6,913 nt of DNA from Anaerolineae bacterium. Lineage in GTDB: Bacteria > Chloroflexota > Anaerolineae > Aggregatilineales > Phototrophicaceae. The notes beneath the pieces are model-generated. The model made no database searches and was not told the origin of the DNA. It worked only from the letters and a program-made list of their open reading frames with translations. Of this stretch, positions 5,284-6,913 are shown in pieces. The translations under genes and the position numbers were made by a program. Within the stretch, counting starts at the first letter, position 1, and every line of letters begins with the position of its first letter. The stretch covers positions 1 to 6,913 of the forward strand of contig JALONY010000084.1 of assembly GCA_025454715.1 (NCBI GenBank), written 5' to 3'.

Positions 5284-6807
5284 ATGCCCACCGGCCTCAC
5301 CCGCGTGTTGGTCATCCTCAGCCAATTGGAACAAGCGGTCGGCGTGCAACGCCTGCTCAAGCCGCTGGGGGTGTTCGACGTGCGCCCGTTCACCTCGGCG
5401 GAGCACGCCCTGAGCTACGTCCAAGACGACGGCACCCCCGACCTCGCCATCCTCGACGTGCGCCAACGCGGGATGAAAGTGACCGACCTGATGGCCGCCT
5501 TGCGCCAGCGCCGCCCCGACCTGCCGATTATCTTGGTGGGTGCCAGCGAGGGCGACGCCGCCAAGGTCGGGGCACAAGCCGGCCTCGAGGGCACCCGCGG
5601 GCGTGACCTGTTGCCGCACATCCGCCGCCTCACGATTGACAAGGTAGCGGTCGAGCTGGCCGCGCCGCCTGCCCCCACCCCGCGCACGGCGCAACCGACC
5701 GAGCCAGACCGCCCGAACCTGCCCACACAACCGACCCCGCCCCCGTCACTCAGCGAGCGCCTCGCCCAAGACGAGCCGCCCGCCCCCACCCCTGCCGAGG
5801 GCGCTACCATCCGCGATGCGGTGCAGGCCGCCACCCCGCCCGATCAGCCTAGCGCGCCGGTGGTCGAGGTCGCCGGGCTGCCGGAGCGCTTCGACGAGGA
5901 CGACGCCGACCTCGACCCGACCCCGCCGCCCCCACCCTCGACCGACGCGCCCAAGAAGGCACTTGGGCGGCGGCGCACCCCCAAATCCGACCGTGAGCCT
6001 CGCGGCACCGCACCGCTCACCCTGCCCGAGAGCCTCGCCGCCCACAGCCCCGAGGAAGATGCGGCGCGCCAAGCCCTCCGCCTGACCCAAGCCGCCACCG
6101 GCTCGACCGCTGCTGCCGTCATCCTGACCAAAGCCCGAGACCTGATCGCCCATGTCGGCGAGATGCCCGCCGAGGAGGTCGGGGAGCTACGCGAGGTGCT
6201 GCGGGACGATTGGGAGCCGACCGGCAAGGGCAGCCGCATCCGCTTCGTCACCTTGCCCACCAGCCGCCAAGATTATCTGCTCATCTCGCGCCGCGCCGCC
6301 GATGGGTTCACCTTGTCGCTGGCGTTCGCGGGCGATGTGCCGCTCAGCGACATCCGCCAACAAAGTGAGCACGTGGCGCACGCGCTGGAGCACGCCCCAG
6401 AGCCGGATACCGTGCCGGTGCCCGCCCTGCCCGTCACCGTGATTTGGGTGCTACGCGACCCCACCACCCCGCTTAGCGCCGAGGACGCCCAAGCCATCGT
6501 GCTCCAGCTCGACGCGCACCTCAACGCCGAGGGCTGGCGCATCCACAACCTCAACGTGCACGCCGATTACGTGTATGTCTATTGCGATGCCCCCCTAGAA
6601 GCCTCGTCCGGCGAGGTGGTCGCCCGCCTGCGCGACCTCTCGGAACAGGCCGTGCGCGCCCACGGCACCCCCCGCCCAACAGCCCCGCTGTGGTCGGACA
6701 GCTACCTGACGCTGATGCCCGGGCGCGAGATGGGCGCTGACGAGGTACGCCGCTTTTTACGCTTTTGCCGCCTGACCCCCAAAGCACCGGAGCCCCCAAC
6801 CCCATGA
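5284..6807 (+). CDS. Pseudo-receiver - roadblock/LC7-like - inactivated IS200 TnpA-like (Y1 HUH fold) protein
   Basis: Predicted length is 507 residues. Residues 6-121 follow a response-regulator receiver: beta strand RVLVIL, strand LAILD with Asp58 in the phosphoacceptor place, strand IILVGAS. The acidic pair after strand 1 is absent (LSQ), the switch Thr position is Gly86, and no conserved Lys follows, so phosphorylation is doubtful. Residues about 122-260 are a Pro-, Asp- and Glu-rich disordered linker with a basic patch (KKALGRRR, 224-231). Residues about 262-370 resemble a roadblock/LC7 domain (AAAVILTKARDLIAHVGEM, then an antiparallel sheet and closing helix). Residues about 384-495 match the order of IS200 TnpA elements (VIWV; helix; DYVYVYCDAP; EVVARLRDLS; PLWSDSYLTL; EVRRFLRF), with the HUH histidines replaced by Tyr429 and Tyr431 and the nucleophilic Tyr by Phe491. 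A regulatory or scaffolding role is inferred; no transposition is expected. It overlaps the next gene by four bases. Confidence 0.85.
   Translation: MPTGLTRVLVILSQLEQAVGVQRLLKPLGVFDVRPFTSAEHALSYVQDDGTPDLAILDVRQRGMKVTDLMAALRQRRPDLPIILVGASEGDAAKVGAQAGLEGTRGRDLLPHIRRLTIDKVAVELAAPPAPTPRTAQPTEPDRPNLPTQPTPPPSLSERLAQDEPPAPTPAEGATIRDAVQAATPPDQPSAPVVEVAGLPERFDEDDADLDPTPPPPPSTDAPKKALGRRRTPKSDREPRGTAPLTLPESLAAHSPEEDAARQALRLTQAATGSTAAAVILTKARDLIAHVGEMPAEEVGELREVLRDDWEPTGKGSRIRFVTLPTSRQDYLLISRRAADGFTLSLAFAGDVPLSDIRQQSEHVAHALEHAPEPDTVPVPALPVTVIWVLRDPTTPLSAEDAQAIVLQLDAHLNAEGWRIHNLNVHADYVYVYCDAPLEASSGEVVARLRDLSEQAVRAHGTPRPTAPLWSDSYLTLMPGREMGADEVRRFLRFCRLTPKAPEPPTP
6789..6792 (+). promoter_or_regulatory. Ribosome binding site for the methyltransferase-like gene
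   Basis: GGAG eleven bases before the ATG at 6804, inside the end of the upstream coding sequence. The spacing is on the long side, so stop/start coupling may matter more than this site. Confidence 0.4.
6804..6807 (+). other. ATGA stop/start overlap (translational coupling)
   Basis: ATG (6804-6806) of the downstream gene overlaps TGA (6805-6807) of the receiver/roadblock gene, so the two are very likely one transcription unit with coupled translation. Confidence 0.85.
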
Positions 6808-6913
6808 CCGATGATTCCGTTAAAGCCCTGACCGCCGAGCGATTCAGCCGTTTTGCCGAGCGCTACGTGACCGCCGGACAACTCGGCGCCGCCCCAGAGC
6901 TACAAAAATTGGT
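6804..6913 (+). CDS. Probable class I SAM-dependent methyltransferase, N-terminus only
   Basis: Only 36 codons are visible before the window ends. They begin MTDDSVKALTAERFSRFAERY and continue VTAGQLGAAPELQKL. A short acidic start followed by xRFxxFAxxYV and then a helix ending in L..L is the usual N-terminal lead-in of UbiE/Methyltransf_11-type methyltransferases, just before the SAM-binding VLDVGxGxG motif, which lies beyond the edge. The gene is real by frame, start overlap and position. The family is a recognition from the short N-terminus alone, and the substrate is unknown. Confidence 0.6.
   Translation, partial: MTDDSVKALTAERFSRFAERYVTAGQLGAAPELQKL

Noticed and set aside
6433..6807. 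An active IS200-family insertion sequence
   Set aside because: The catalytic residues are all substituted, the domain is fused in frame to two other domains, and no terminal hairpins or TnpB/IscB partner are present.

Overview
The window is dense, GC-rich bacterial DNA. It holds four protein genes in two divergent, translationally coupled pairs around one short intergenic region (about 5123-5283). I saw no RNA gene, IS end, CRISPR array or clear terminator. The organism is most likely a member of the Chloroflexota (Anaerolineae-like). The reasons are GC-rich coding sequence with frequent TTG leucine codons, a giant TIR/nSTAND/WD40/SH3b protein ending its propeller with an ANRYVRDLTC-type motif common in that phylum's nSTAND proteins, and a receiver/roadblock-type regulator. 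This assignment is an inference from recognised families, not a search.

Minus-strand arm (5122 down to 1). A 1508-residue protein combines, in order, a TIR domain with the catalytic-type Glu retained, an nSTAND1 NTPase with Walker A and B, a winged-helix-like segment, one transmembrane helix flanked by coiled coil, about 14 WD40 repeats (enough for two seven-bladed propellers) and a C-terminal SH3b domain. Its stop codon overlaps by four bases (GTGA) the GTG start of a second gene, which runs off the left edge. That gene encodes a two-helix membrane protein followed by a TrkA-N/RCK-type NAD-binding Rossmann domain. It looks like a K+-channel relative whose selectivity-filter signature is missing. 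The coupling suggests equimolar production of a membrane-anchored STAND sensor with a possible NAD-cleaving TIR effector and a membrane protein with a nucleotide-binding domain. This is a plausible signalling or defence pair, but that function is inferred.

Plus-strand arm (5284 to the right edge). A 507-residue protein has a degenerate receiver domain, a long Pro/acidic linker, a roadblock/LC7-like domain, and a C-terminal domain that closely follows the pattern of the IS200/IS605 TnpA (Y1 HUH) transposase. In that last domain both HUH histidines and the nucleophilic tyrosine are replaced (Tyr, Tyr, Phe). It appears to be a transposase fold recruited as a non-catalytic module. Its stop overlaps by four bases (ATGA) the start of a partial gene that looks like the N-terminus of a class I SAM-dependent methyltransferase.

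The intergenic region has a plausible sigma70-type promoter for the plus arm with two dyads around it, and repeated CGGTT(T)GG words. The promoter for the minus arm is not clear.
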